From assembly GCA_007922305.1 (NCBI GenBank), contig ML677348.1, positions 19,779,327 to 19,843,326 of the forward strand: a stretch of DNA of 64,000 nt, given 5' to 3'. The position numbers were made by a program, and so were the translations under genes. This document shows positions 38,601-53,600 of the stretch, one piece after another. The notes under the pieces are model-generated. The model had not been told where the DNA came from, searched no databases, and saw only the letters and a program-made list of their open reading frames with translations. Origin of the DNA: Dermatemys mawii (taxonomy: Eukaryota; Chordata; Testudines; Dermatemydidae). How positions within the stretch are numbered: position 1 is the first letter of the stretch; every line of letters begins with the position of its first letter.

Positions 38601-41600
38601 CTTCAGGATTCATTTCAATGTGTGAACATTCTTTAGAACTACTATATTATTCTTCCTCTATTGGAGATGTAGTGAGAATAAACAGGAAAATTTACACTCC
38701 ATAACTTAGAAGAGCACATAACTTTGTAAGTCACAGTTGCCAGGTTATATTCGACAGCTAACCTGTAATGGAGAATATTGGACAATTGTGTATGTATTTA
38801 AATCTAAATGAAACAGAAGACTCCAAATAATAGGCTACCACTATAATTTCTCCTCTGGATGTTAGAAAGTAGTTTAGCATTCATGACCATTTAAAGCCTT
38901 CGCTTCTCTGCCAACACTGACAGCTAGTGATAATCATGATAAAGGTTTGTGTGAGGTGGACTCCTGAGATGCCACTCATTTTACTTTTAAACTGGGGTAC
39001 TGGCTATTTAATAAAATCAAACATTTTAAAGCAATGGTTGATTTTAAAACAGTTAATGTAAGGTTAATGCTCAAAATATAAGGAACCAGAGAACATTTTC
39101 TTACACTTTGTAAAGTACACACTAATAGATAAAAAAACACAGAGAAAAGTGTAATAAAATGCTAATTGATATGCTCCAGAAAGCCTTCAGCTGTAGAATG
39201 CACACACAACAATCAATATGCAAAGCTACAGTATATAAAATAATTTACCTACTTACTTCACAGGGGTGCTGTGATAATTTATTAAAGTTTGTACAGTGCT
39301 TTGAATAAATGTTACATAGGGTGACCAAACAGCAAGTGTGAAAAATCGGGACGGGGTTGAGGGATAATAGGAGCCTATATAAGAAAAAGACCCCAAAATC
39401 AGAACTGTCTGTATAAAACTGGGACATCTGGTCACCCTAATGTTACATCATCAACATCACCATTTAGATTTAAGTAGTAATTAGATATTTTTTCTTTCCT
39501 TCATCCAAACAACCCAGGCTTATTCAAACTGGTCTTTAACTGTTGGGTACTACAGTGCTGCAGTAAATCTTCTGAACCAATTACATCTACATTAAGAATT
39601 TGCACGACAAAACTTCTTAATATCTAAAAATTTTGAAAACTGCAACATGCATAAAAATGATTGCACTCTATGTAACTTGTTTGATTTCAGACTTCCTCCT
39701 TACCCCAGCTTTGTTAGCTGCTCGCAGCCTAAAGCTATATGTCTTTCCAGGAAGAAGGTTGCTTATGGTGCATTCAACATCAGAGCCTTGGTAAACCTCT
39801 CTATGTTCATCTGTTTCCACAGAAGACATTTCCAGACCGTAACAGGTAATAGGTGATCCACCATCTGCTTGAGGTGGTCCTAAAAATAGGGAAAGGGTTT
39901 ATATGGTTTTAAAAATATATTAGCACATTTTGATTTCTCAGGCTATATCTGCACTATAGACTTCTGCCATCTTTGCTATGTCAGTTTGGGGGTGTGAAGA
40001 AGTGTGATCTCTGACTGACACAGTTATGCTGACAGAAGTCATTAGCGTAGATGCAGCTATGCTGGCAAAGCTATATTTTTACTTCTACAGCTTGTTTTAT
40101 TCATGGGGGGTGGTTTTACTATACTAGTACAAAGCACAGCTTTGTTGATATAGCTACATCCTCATAATATAGCTGATATTGCTGGCATGCTCTGCTGATA
40201 TATCAACATTGGTAAAGCACTCCTGGCATAGAAGTGGCCTGAGATGATAGTCACAATAACAATTACCCCATCTCAGCTGAATTTCTTTTGCTCTTGGTCT
40301 ACCCTGTAGTCTGGGAGGTTGGCCTGGACCAGGAAGCACAGCTGGTGTCTGCACCAGTAAAGAATCAGATGCCTATAAAGGAAAAATTGACAAAAGCCTT
40401 AATATAATTGGGTGCATTTTGACCTTATCTCATAAAGAAAAGAAGATTACTTTGAACTACAAGTAAATATCATAATGTCATAAAAATCAGTGAGGTAAAA
40501 TATTAATAAATATTTCCATGCAGACCCCAGTTTAGGAGAAGATCTATAAAAAAGAGATCAATAACCAGGGACAGTAGGAAATACATACAATTTTTACACT
40601 ACTGTAACCATGTCAATTAGGGATGGAATTTTTTATTAATATAGTCATATTGGTACAAACCTAGTGTAAATACAGGCATGCCAGTATAAAAGTGCCTTGC
40701 ACAAGTATACTTATTCTCCATCCCATAGGGGAATAAGATGTATCAGTATAAGCATTTTTATATGGGTATAACTATGTCCATACTTTAACTATCCCAGTAT
40801 AGGTTTTGCTGCAAAAAAGGCCTCAGAGAGAAGGTAAATAAAAATTGTTACCAAAAAGTAAGTTACCAAAAAGGTTTTTGATAGCAAAGTTGAATTGCCC
40901 ACTTTTGCACTGCTTTGTATAATTAGATAAGGAGTAAACATCCACCTCCAATTTGGGAGTGTGCAAAGGAATGCACAGCATACCCCTTGTGCAACATGGA
41001 GTCCCATTCCACAAGGGTTCCCTGCATGCTCAGGCAAGGGCGGGCTAGAGGATCAGCAGTTGTGTCGATCTGTCAATGCACACTGTTACACGGGGATCAG
41101 AGGTGACTGCAGCACACTGTTCTGAGGCCTGAGGAAACATTCATTCCCCGCCCCACCTTCATATGTATTCAGCCCAGCTATTTAGACTGGGTGCTAGAAT
41201 GATGATTTGGCTCTTGGAGAAATGAATTTTCACATTGCTGTGCTGAGTTAAACAGATATTGCTTTAAGAAAATTTTATTATTTCTAATAAATCACATCGG
41301 AAAAGTAGGGCAATTATATTGTCAATGTTTTCTGTACATCTGAATAGCAGCTGGAGTAAGTAAAACATTTCTTGACAGAAATATTCACATTTTATTTTTC
41401 TAAGAAATGGGAGCAGAAATGCTAAACTTTGGCAAAATTTTCTGAAAATTTCTTGAGTCCTCAGTTATAGATACTGTATGACATATTGGTTGATTGATCT
41501 ACAGCATTCAGTGCTCCTAGCTTGACCATGAGATTTCCTTAAAGCTAAAGAGGTTTTCCACAAGTGTCACATTTATATATAAAATATCAGATAATATTAC

Positions 41601-44600
41601 CGCACTCTGCCCTCCTTCTCCAGTACAGTATACACGTAAGCGATAAGAGCAGCCTGGATGCAGCCGATCACACAAATGTTCCCTAGCAGCTCCACTGTAT
41701 ATTACATCCCAGTTGTTTCCTGAAAGGTTAAGAATTAGTGTGCAATGAACCAAGGTGCAATTTTCAGCATTTCAGTATCAAACATAGCAGGTATCCTAAC
41801 TTCACTAAGCAAATGTGTGTGTCATTTGTCAGACAAATTCAAAGCTTGCTTCGAATTTCCTGGAAATGATCTAATTATCTCATGACGATGGTTTCCTAGA
41901 CAAATTTGTGTAGATTTGCTGAAGTGAAATATCTCCCTTATCTGGCATACCCATTAACTATGATGTACAATTTGTATTTAATAAAGCAGTTTAAATGTGC
42001 TTACTGGTCTAGTAATAACATTATAACTAAATAGATGGAAGAAAAATAATAGACAAGCCCATGTAAAAGATACTTTAATTAAATCATATGCATTCATTTT
42101 ACACAGCAGGTCTATATGTCCTAAAATTAAAGTCTGATAAAGCCAGCCTGATGCCTGAGCAGTAGGAAGGGAGTTGCAGCATCTGAGGTAAAGGGAAGTT
42201 ACCTATCCTTTGTAACTGGAGTTCTTTGAATTTTTTTATGAATCTGTAAACTCAGGGGTCATACTCTATGACTGGAGAATTGCTAACATAGTTCCTCATT
42301 TTAAGAAAGGGAAAAAAGGCTACCTGGGAAACTACAGGCCTGTTAGTTTAACCTCAATTGTATGTAAGGTTTTGGAACAAATTTTAAGAGAGAAAGTAGT
42401 TAAGGACATAGAGATCAATGGTAATTGCGATAAAATATAATGTGGTTTTACAAAAAGTAAATTGTGCCTGACCAACTTAATTCTACTTCTTTCAGAATAT
42501 AACTGCTTTTTTAGACAAAGGAAATGCACTAAGTCTAATCTACTTGGATTTCAGTAAGGCATTTGATACAGTTCCACATGGGGAATTATTAGTTAAATTG
42601 GAGAAGATGGGGATTAATATGAGAATTGAAAGGTGGAGAAAGAATTGGTTAAAGGTGAAACTACAACAGGTCTTATTGAAAGGTGAACTGTCAGACTGGA
42701 GGGGCGTTGTTAGTGGAATTCCTCAGGGATCGGTCTTGGGATCTAAATTATTTAATATATTTATTATGGACCTTGACAAAAAGGGTGGGAGTGTGCTAAT
42801 AAAATCTGCAGATGACACAAAGATGGGAGCTATTGCCAATATGGAGGAAGACTGGAACATCATACAGACTGGATTACCTTGAAAACTGGAGTAATAGAAA
42901 TGGGATGAAATTTAATAGTGCAAAATACAAGGTCATGCATTTAGGGACTAACAACAAGAATTTTTCCTATAAGCTAGGGATGTATTAGTTGGAAGTGACA
43001 GAGGAGGAAACAGACTGGGGTGTATTGGTTGATTACACGATAACTATAAGCTGCTAATATGATGTAGCTGTGAAAAAGGCTAATGTAGTCCTAGGATGCA
43101 GGTATTTCTGCTAGGGTTAGGGTGTTTATACTATTATATGAGGCACTGGTGAGACCTCATCTGGAATATGATGTGCAATTCTGGTCCCCCATGTTTAAGA
43201 AAGATGAATTCAAACTGGAAGAGGTGTAGACAAGGGCTACTAGGATGATTCAAGGAATGGAAAACCTGTCTCATGAGAGGAAACTCAAAGAGCTTGGATT
43301 GTTTATCCTAACCAATAGAAGACTGAAGAGATACATAATTGCTCTCTATAAATACACCGGGGTGTGTGTGTGTGAAGGGTTATTTAATTAAACACAAATG
43401 TGGACATAAGCACAAATGGATATAAAGTGCCATCAACAAGCTTAGGCTTGAAATTAAATGAAGGTCAGGGGTGGCAGGTTTGTATAATTTTTGGTGGTGC
43501 CCAGAAAAGGTCCAAGTCCTGCCCACCCCCACCTGCCTTGAAAGCCAATATACAATAGCTCCTCAATTAAAGGTATCCTGGTTAATGTTGTTTTGTTGTT
43601 ATGTTGCTGATCAATTAGAGCAGTGGTTCTCAAACGTTTTTTCGTGGACCACTTGAAAATTGCTGTGGTTCTTCATGGACCACTTAATGAGCTTTCCAAA
43701 TGTTGTTTGTACTGTTAGCTAACTATTGTAAAGTGCTTTGGATAAAAGCGCTATGTAAAAAAAAAAAACCCTTAATAATAAAAAATGTTTTTTGTTCTGC
43801 ACATAAAAGCACATCACTCGTATTTGAATATCAATAGTCTTAACCTTTCTAATGTGATGGATGTGCCTTGTCCCCCATCACAGCAGCCCTTGAGCTGGGG
43901 CTGGGAAAGAGGCAGGTCTCTCGGCACAGCAGCTACAGAGCTGAGGCTCAGAAGGAGTGCCATCTCTCCCCAGCAGCTGCAGCCCTGGAGCTGAGGAAAG
44001 TCGCCCCTTTCTCTGGCCGCCACAGCTCTGCATGTCCCAAATTTCCCCACCCTCTCTTCTCACCCCACTTCCCTCTCCCACCTACCCTCTAGTCCCCGCA
44101 GTCTACCACCTGACCTCACATATGCATCTTCTCCAGGGTCCAGGCACCTAATTGGTGAAGCCACGGCTGCGCGGCTCCACTAATTAGGTGGGTGGCCCTT
44201 CATTCTCTCGGGCACACCCGCACAGGCAAACACCTTAGAGGGAACTATTCATGGACCACCTGAATGGAACTCGCGGACCACTAATTCTCTGAATTAGAGA
44301 AGATGCTCATTTAATGTTGCGCAATGCTCCCTTCTAATGTTGCTTGGAAGCCACCTGCTTTGTCCATTGCTTGCAGGAAGAGCAGCCATTGGAACTAGCT
44401 GGTGGGGGCTTGGAGCCAAGGTAGACTGGCACCCCCATCAGCTCCCCACTCCCCTAAATTCCCTCCCTCCCACTGTCATGTGCTATTCTTGCCCTCTGCC
44501 TTGGAGCTGCTTCTGGGAGTCTCCTGCTTGCTGTGCAGGGGAGGGGGTCTGGGGGAAAGGTGGGTGCTAATATCAGAGTATCCCTCTCTCCTTTACTCCA

Positions 44601-47600
44601 TCCACAGAGTGGGGTGGGTGCAGAGATGAGGGCTCTGGCTGGGGATGAGGGGTGTTGGAGAGGCTCAGGGCTAGGGCGGAGGGTTGGGGGGCGGTGTGTG
44701 AGGGCTCTGGGGTTGGGAGGGGCTACAGATGAGGAGTTTGGGGTGGAGGCAGGCTGCCCCAGGGCTGGGGCCAGAGAGGACTATCCCCAGCCCTCTCCCC
44801 GCCAGCAGCAGCAAGCTCCAGGGGATGTGAACCTCCTCCCCTGCTGTTGCTGTAGTCTCACTGGGAGTGGGGGATGGGGCTTCCCCTTGCCCAGCCTGGG
44901 GCAGGAGCAGTGCCTGCGGGGAGGGGCCCCCACTGTGCTTATGGAGGGTCCTGCTGAAAAAGGGAAGGGTCTGAGGGTCAGGGTCAGCCTGCTCTGGCTC
45001 TAGAGATGGGGGGAATTAAGACCCTGCGGCGGCAGTTGATGGCGGGAGCAGGTAGAGTGGAGGGAGCATGGAGCTTCAGGGACACTCAGAGGAGGGAAGT
45101 TCTAGAACAGCCTTCAAAGGGAAGCAGTGACGGGGGGGGGCCGAGGGACAAAAAACCTTACTGGCTTCAAGACTGAGCTTGATATGTATACAGAGGGGAT
45201 GGTCTGATGAGATTGCCTATGATGGCATGTAGCTGATCTGTAACTGCTAGCAGCAAATATCTCCAGTGGCAGATGATGGGACACTAGATGAGGAGGGCTC
45301 TTAGTTACCACAGAGAATTCTTTCCTAGGTGTCTGGCTGGTGTGTCTTGTTCATATGCTCAGGATCTAACTGTTCACCATATCTGGGGCCAGGAAGGAAT
45401 TTTCCCTCAGGGCAGACTGGTAGAGACCCTGGGGTTTTTCACTCTCCTCTGCAGCATGGGGTATGGGTCACTTGCAGGTTTAAACTAGTGTAAATGGTGG
45501 ATTCTCTGTAACTTGAAGTTTTTAAATCATGATTTGAGGACTTCAGTAACTTAGCCAGAGGTTATAAGACTATTACAGGAGTGGGTGGGTGGGTAAGGTT
45601 TTGTGGCCTGCAACTCACAGGAGGTCAGACTAAATTATCATGACCAGGGTACCACTGGAGCCGGTGTGGGCGGCACTGGTAGCGTCAGGATCTCCTTTGT
45701 TGCCTGCAGGGCCTCGGGTGTCAACAGGACATGTAGATAACGGAGGCCCTCATTCGGTCTGGGGTGGCAGGGATGGTACGGGATAGGCTGGACCGCTCAA
45801 CTTGAGCTAGGGCCTGACTCAGCATGGGTCTTGGCTCTCCTCCATCCCTGTCCTTTCCCTTACGGGAAGTGAGAGATCTTCCCCTTGTGTTTCTCTTCAG
45901 CTTCTTGGCCAGAGCTGGAGAGGGGGATTGGTGCTGGCTCAAAGATGGCACCCTGGGGCACTCTGCGCCGATGCTGCGGTGCTTGGGGCTGAGTTGGACC
46001 TCTGCTCTGGTGCTGGGGTCAGCACCGACTCCATCAGGAACGCTCTCTCCCATTTTTTGTTCGGGGTTTGAAGGATTTACAGATGCGACAGTTGTTGCTT
46101 ATGTGTCCCTCGCCTAGACACCTCAAACAACTAACATGTGAGTCGCTGATAGGCATAGGCCACTTACAACGACTGCAGGGCTTAAAGCCTAGGGACTGGG
46201 GCAAGCCTCATCCCCAGGTTGTGTCCCATCCGAGACCGATTAAACTAGAACTAATACTAAGGGAACTATTAACTATTATGCAACTATTTTATAGGAAAGA
46301 TTCCGAAGAAACACTGAACAAAACGCGATCCCCCTATATTGCAGCATGTGCACGCTGCTCCAGGGGGCACCAGAGCCGGTACCTCACGGATATCACCGAG
46401 GGAAAAACTTCCAGCACTGGTGCACATGGCAAGCACACACCCCTAATGTGGAATGGACATGAGCAAGCACTCGAAGAAGAACATGTGTTTAAGTCTACTC
46501 CAGTTGACTACAATGGAACTTAAAAGCCAGGCGTCAGCACTCTTCCAGACAGGGATGCTTTCCTGAACTGGGACCATGACGCTGTCTTAGCCTGAACCAT
46601 ACTACACACAACTAGCTATAAACTAAGGGCAAAAACAGTTGTCGTTCCAAAAATGCTCTGCATTATTTTCCCCATTCAGTGATGTAAACATAACAATAAT
46701 GTTACTAACTAAGAGCTCAGTCACAAGGAAAGTGTCAACTCTGGTTGATCTCTGCCATGAACCAAGGGTACTATGTGATCTTATCTGTAATTTGGCCATC
46801 CACATAGAATGCCTGTAATACGAGGATTAAATTTGGGCCATCTTATTAGAATAGGACACTGTCTAGTAATTAGCCTAGTAATTAAAACTTGCAGGAGTAT
46901 TCTGTATACATACATTCAGAAAAACAGAGTGCCTTTTAGTGCCTTTCATTTTTCTATTATAGCATTTCCCAGAGGTGCCAATCATCTAAGACAGGGGTCT
47001 TCAAACTTTTCTCCCTGCAGCCCCTTTCCACCGAGGGAAAAGTCTGGTGGCCCTGAGGGGTATGTCCGCCGAAATGCCGCCGCAGAAAGCGGACGCTTCC
47101 GCTTTCCATGGCAGCATTTCGGTGGGACCAAAATAGCCCGCCTGGGAGTTCGGGGTCTCCCGAGTGGGCTCGGCAGTGGCGCAGGGGTCTCACGCACTCC
47201 AGTTTGAAGACCACTGATCTATCTAAGCACACAAAAGCAGTTCCTGCCCCACAGAATTTATAATCTACAGCATTTAAAAGGAATATCAGAGATATAATGA
47301 AATGTCAAAATCAGTGAACACCATGCTGCATTTGAAAAGTCCCTACATTAATTCTTACCATTTAAGCCTTCAGAAATCTCCACGACATATTTAATTATTG
47401 CTGCCCCTCCATTGTCTTTTGGTGGATCTACCAAATATGAAAAAAAAAGTCAGCAAAACACACTGTTCTGGACACTATTGTATTTACGTGACACGGATAA
47501 AAATAACTTTCTCTGAAATGGTTAAGAAAGTTAAGCTAGTGCCCAATGCCCAGATTTTTAAAGGTATTTAGGCATTACTCTGGTCAGCATCGCAAGGGCT

Positions 47601-50600
47601 AAATTACTTAGAAGCAAGACATAGGCTTGTAAGCACCTATGTCACTTTTAAAAATGAGATTTGGTCTCCTAAATCACTTGGTTTTACAATGCTGAGTGAA
47701 GCAATACTGGGCCTAAGTGCTTTTTTGATTAGGGAGGGACTTAAGCTCATACTTAAGTACTTTGCTGAACTGGGACCTTGTCAGGTTCCAGAAGAAGTCA
47801 TTTTTTTTTTAAATGGAAAAAACAGATATTAAGCAGATTTATTTTAAAGACTAGATCTGGGAGGCTAGGAAGGGAAAGGCTAGGAAAGGGAGGCCGCTGG
47901 CTCTTCCAAGGCTCCACCCACCGAGCCCCTATCAGGCGCTGCACTGGGGGCCACGGGGCCCCTTGGTACCATGGTGCTAGCCACAGAGCCCGGTGCCACT
48001 GCACCTGCTGTGGCACCAGCGAAACAGTCTGGTCAGCCTGACTGGCCTGTCCCATCAATTGACGACTATGAAGAGAGGCCAGGCTGGCGTACGACCTGCC
48101 GCTGCCCCTGGACTGGGAGGAGCGGTGGCTTCGGGAATGGTGCCAACCATAAGACTGTGATCCCAACGTGGAAGAACGGTACTGCTGGTAGCAGCTGCTC
48201 TGTGATTGGCTCCGGCAGGCAGATTCATGCTGGCAATCAATGCTCAGGACTGTGGGAGCGATGCCGTGGCGAGGTCCTGGAGCGAGATGACGAATGGGAA
48301 CGGCATCAGCACCGACTCAGAGCGGCTCAGCGGAGTCGGGGTCAAGGTCGACTCTATCAGAATGGCTCGGAGCCGAATGTCCTTTTCTTTCTTGGTCCAA
48401 GGCTTGAAAGATCTGCAAATCTTGCAGCTATCGCTGAGATGGGTTTCCTCCAGACAATGTAAACAGTCCGTGTGCGGGTCACTCACTGGCATCAGCCACC
48501 TAGAAGTGTCGTATGACTTAAAGCCCGGGGCACGGAGCATGCCCTGACCCGGGTGCACTAGACTAAACTAACACTAATCTAACTACTTCAACTACAGGTA
48601 CTACTACGACTAACAAACAAGATTTCTAGAGGAAAGCTGCAGGCAAGCTGGAGCAGAGCAGTTCCAATGCACCCTCACTGGCAGCAAGAAGGAACTGAGG
48701 GTGTGTGGGAGGGGAGAGCACACAGTGCTTCTTATACCGCGCCATGGAGGCACCACTCCAGGGCTCACTAGAGGCGCTCCCCTACTGATATTGCTAGGGG
48801 AAAAAATTCTGGCACTAGTGCATGTGGCGAGCATGCACACTTATTGTGGAATATACATCAGCAACACTCGAAGAACAGGCATTCACATGGAACTTTTGTA
48901 GCTGGCACTGCAGAGATATACTAAACATTCGTATGCCCCATCATGCTTTGGCCACCATTCCAGCGGACATGCTTCCACACTGATGATGCTTGTTAAAATA
49001 ATAATGCATTACTTAAACTAGTGACTGAACTCCTTGGGGAAGAACTGTACGTCTCCTGTTCTGTTTTACCTGCATTCTGCCATATATGTTATGTTATAGC
49101 AATCTTGGATGATAAGCCTGCATATGTTGTTCGTTTTAAGAACACTTTCACTGCAGATTTGACAAAACGCAAAGAAGATACCAATGTGAGATTTCTTAAG
49201 ACATCTACAGCACTAGACTCGAGGTTTAAGAATATTAAGTGGTTCCAAAATCAGAGAGGGTCGAGGTGGGGAGCATGCTTTTAAAAGTCTTAAAAGAGCC
49301 ACACTCTGATGCAGAATTGACAAATCCTGAACCACCAAAAAAGAAAATCAACCTTCTGCAGATGGCATCTGACTCAGATGATGAAAATGAACATGCGCCA
49401 GTCCGCACTGCTTCATACTGTTATAAAGCAGAACCCGTCATGCATGCATGATGTCCCCTGGATATGTCCCCTGAAGTATGAAGAGGCATACGAATCTTTA
49501 GCACATCTGGCATATAAATATCTTGCAATGCCAGCTACAACAGTGCCATGCGAACATCTGTTCTGACTTTCAGGTGACATTATAAATAAGAATAGGGCAG
49601 CATTATCTCCTGCAAATGTAAACAAACTTGTATGTCTGAGTGTTTGGCTGAACAAGAAGTAGTACTGAGTGGACTTGTAGGCTCTAAAGTTTTACACTGT
49701 TTTGTTTTTGAATGCATTTTTTTGTATATAATTCTATGTTTGTAAGTTCAACTTTCATGATAAAGAGAGATTGCACTTCAGTACTTGTATTGGGTGAATT
49801 GAAAAATACTATTTTTTTTACAGTACAAATATTTGTAATAAAAATAAATATGAAGTGAGCACTGTACACTTTGTATTCTGTGTTGTAATTGAAATCAATA
49901 TATTTGAAAATGTAGAAAACATCCAAAATATTTTAAAAATGGTATTTTATTTTTAACTGTGTGAATAATCATGCAATTAATCACAAATAATTTTTTTAAT
50001 TGTGATTAATCACGATTAATTTTTTTAAATAGTTTGACAGTCCTACTTAAATGTGATCATTTAACAGCTGTTTGTTAAAATACCATATGATAATACCACT
50101 ATATCCTATTCTGTTTCACTGCATGAATATGCTATTTAATTTAAATAAGTGTCCTGAGAATTTAACAGACAATATAATAAAGTCACTGCAGTTTAAAAGC
50201 CTTGAGAGGATGTATTCAAAACAGTATTTAGCATCTTCCATTTAATACAACATAATGCCATTCATCTTAATGATCCAATAGATTTTTATGACTTCAAATA
50301 TAGGACTAGAAAGCAGCTACTACTACGGTGGAGGACAGGGGTCAAACAGACAACCAGCCCTCAGCACACTGTGTAATAGCATGGGAAGAGGAAACTTTTA
50401 CAAGGGCACCAGAGCAAATCTTACACATTCCATAGTGCTTTTTGTAAGAGGAATTGAGCAGAAGTGTCTATTTTTAAAATACTTTTACTTGAAGGTCTCA
50501 TGTGGAAAACATCGCTTTACTAAGCTACTTGAACCTCAATGGTAGGGCTATGATTTAGTCACGGAGGTCACGGAAGTCACGGAATCCGTGACTTCTGCAA

Positions 50601-53600
50601 CCTCTGTCACTTTAGCCTGCAGCGGTTGGGAGCTGCAGGGTCCCCCACTGCCCGTGGGGACAGGGAGCTGCAGGGTACTCCCGCTGCCTCTGGTGGCCCC
50701 AGAGGTCGAAGCTGCTGCAAGTGGTGGGGGTACCCCGCAGCTCCCGGCCACCGTGGAAACCCCGAGCTCCTGGCCGCTATGGGCCCCTGAAGCTGCAGGC
50801 AGCAGGGGCCCCTGGAGCTCTGACACCCAACCTGTAGTGGGGGCCTCCAAGAGCTCCTAGTCCCCAGGCAGCTGCCCCACTGCAGGCAGCGTAGGGACAC
50901 TCAGATCCCCATTTTGTCACACATATTTTTAGTAAAAGTCACGGACAGGTCGCGGCTTCCGTTAATTTTTCTTTATTGCCCATGACCTGTCTGTGACTTT
51001 TATTAAAAATATCCATGACAAAATCTTAACCTTCCTCACAGATTGACAGATTGTGTGGGAATTTGTACCTGGACTTCAGGAAGCACATATATTTCAAACT
51101 AGAGCTGTGTGAACTCTCATTAGAAAACCTGAAAATATTCTTCACTCTGCTGGTTTCATTATAAACTCAAAGCTCAGCCCACGTTTATCCAAAGGTTTGT
51201 GAACATAGGTCCAGTTTTAAGTGAATCCAGGCTAATTTATAGTTCTGCAATGAAACACATTCACTCAAACATTTTCAACAGAAATCAGATAAAACTGTAG
51301 TTTTTGTAAAGTTTCCCTTTAAGTCAGTTCAAATACAGAAACTCCAAGACAGCAGTAGAGTGAGCCTAGGCAAACTGAAACCAAAACAAAGTTTCCCATG
51401 AATCCCTATGAACCAAAAAGGCTAAATTTCCCATAGCTCTGTTTCACACTTGACAGACTATTGTTGCATCCACCTAAGTATGCTAAAGTCACTGGATCAA
51501 TATTTTGCTCTTGGTTACACTAGTGTTAATCCAGAAAAACTGCTGACTGCAGTAGTACTGAGAACAGAATTTGTCATTCTTCACATACCATGTACATAAA
51601 TACAGAAGAAGGTATCAAAATAGAACTGAACAAAGACTTTACCCCAAATTATTTTAAAACTTTGTGCATGAATTTTTCCTTTAACTGATGGTTTTGAAGG
51701 TACTCCAGGCTTGTCTGGGCAAGTAGTAAAGTCGACTACCTCACTTGGACTGCTTTTGCCTTCCAAGTTATAGGCAATGACCTGTAAGAAAAATATAAAT
51801 CTACATAAATAAAAATGTACATATGCTGTTTATAGAATACTTTTTATATATATATTTAAAGTATTCTATAGACAGCATATGTACATTTTTGGAATACTAT
51901 AAGCTGGCAATGCTAAGTGTTTTGTATAAACGTATAAATCATTTATATATATGTTTAATGTATAGGTTATAAATCAGCAAAGGAAAGAAAACTATCACAT
52001 ATTTTTGTATATTATACCATTCTCACATTCTTGACGGATTTTAGTAGTCAACCACTTTATTGAAATGAAAAATGGCAAAGAATTGCCAGCAGGGAAATTT
52101 TAATATTTTTTTAAAAAATAAAAAATTGTTTTACAACTCTTGTAAAATGCTAAACAAAAAACAAATGAACAAAAACTCAACATTTTCAAATCCACATGAC
52201 TAAAGGTAGGCTCCTAAATCTATATTCAAGGCATGTAAAAGTAGCCTGATGATAAGACACACTCAGGAAGCTGTCGCTCCATATGACTTTAATGGAATTT
52301 GTGGGTACTTAGTATTTTGAAAGTCTTGCTACTTTTATTTATGTGCCCAAGTATGAATTTAGGAATCTAATTATCGGTACAAAGGTTTGAAAATTTGGCC
52401 GTAGTATTTTTGGTAGTCTTAGATACTTAGCGGTATTTTTTAAATAAATGATCCTTAAATAGAAATATAAATTGCATTTGCACAGAGGCAAATTTTTAAA
52501 CTCCAGATACACCAGTCAGTTAATATTCAACTACAGTAAATGTAAAAAGCAGTTAAAGCACCTTATGGTTGGTATTCACATTTTAAATCTGGAAAAAAAA
52601 CAAAATTAGAGCTACACAAAACTATATTAAATTACTGACACCACCTTTTGCAACCTATTAGTTTGAAAATAGCCTTCAAGCGCATCCTTCTCTTTCTTCC
52701 TCCATGACTTTCAGGACACCAGAAAAACTTATATATATATTATATACCCTTAAAAATAAAACTATATTGGAAGCATCCATACAATAGCAATCGATACAGA
52801 AGTTTGGACATTACACAAAATTTTACTTATTGTACTGAAAGAAACTGCAGTACTAAAATTTGGATCACAATATGTTCCCCACTGTAGTAAAAACAATTTT
52901 GTATGATTAGTTTAATAAAATATTGAAAAAAATGTGACATTTTAATAAAAGCAAAACATTATAAAACAGAGTACTTGAGACAACATAATCCTCACCTTTT
53001 TACACTTTTTTCTTTTAAGAAAATAGCTACAGAAATAAAAAGTAGGAAATTTAAAAAGTGACTGCACTAATAACTGGCACCACAAAAAGCAAGGTGGTTA
53101 TTAAATAAATCTGTCACACCATCTTTCCATGATCTTAAGGAATGCTACTACTACTACTGCCAAACCTCTCCCATCTATAATTAAAACAAAGAGAGTTGAT
53201 TAACACACCATTTATCCATTGTACTTTCTGGGAGAACAAGAGCCTCTTCTATTTAAAAATTGTTCAGTTAAACAAAATAGGGTATGAAATTTGTGTCATG
53301 TAATATGTTCTTGGAGCAATACTGTGCTATCAAATCACCACAGATCTATCTCCAAGAAGTGTTTTAAGTATTGCGAGCTTAAATACATATGCAACCACTA
53401 GGGCTCCAACTTTATACTATTTGGGGGATATCCTGCTCAAAACAATGCACTACTAATGTATTCCCACACCTGGTCCTTCATGATTTTTTTTTTAAAAACT
53501 GTTGTAGCATCACTAGTTAAAATGATTAAGACAACATATTCTACAGTGAGTACCCTGAAGTTTGCGTCCTAAAATCTTTTCAGGTTCCTAAATAAGGGCC

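Noticed and set aside
44533..45003. 156-codon plus-strand frame rich in glycine
   Set aside because: It lies in GC-rich transposon-derived sequence and has no domain or splice context.
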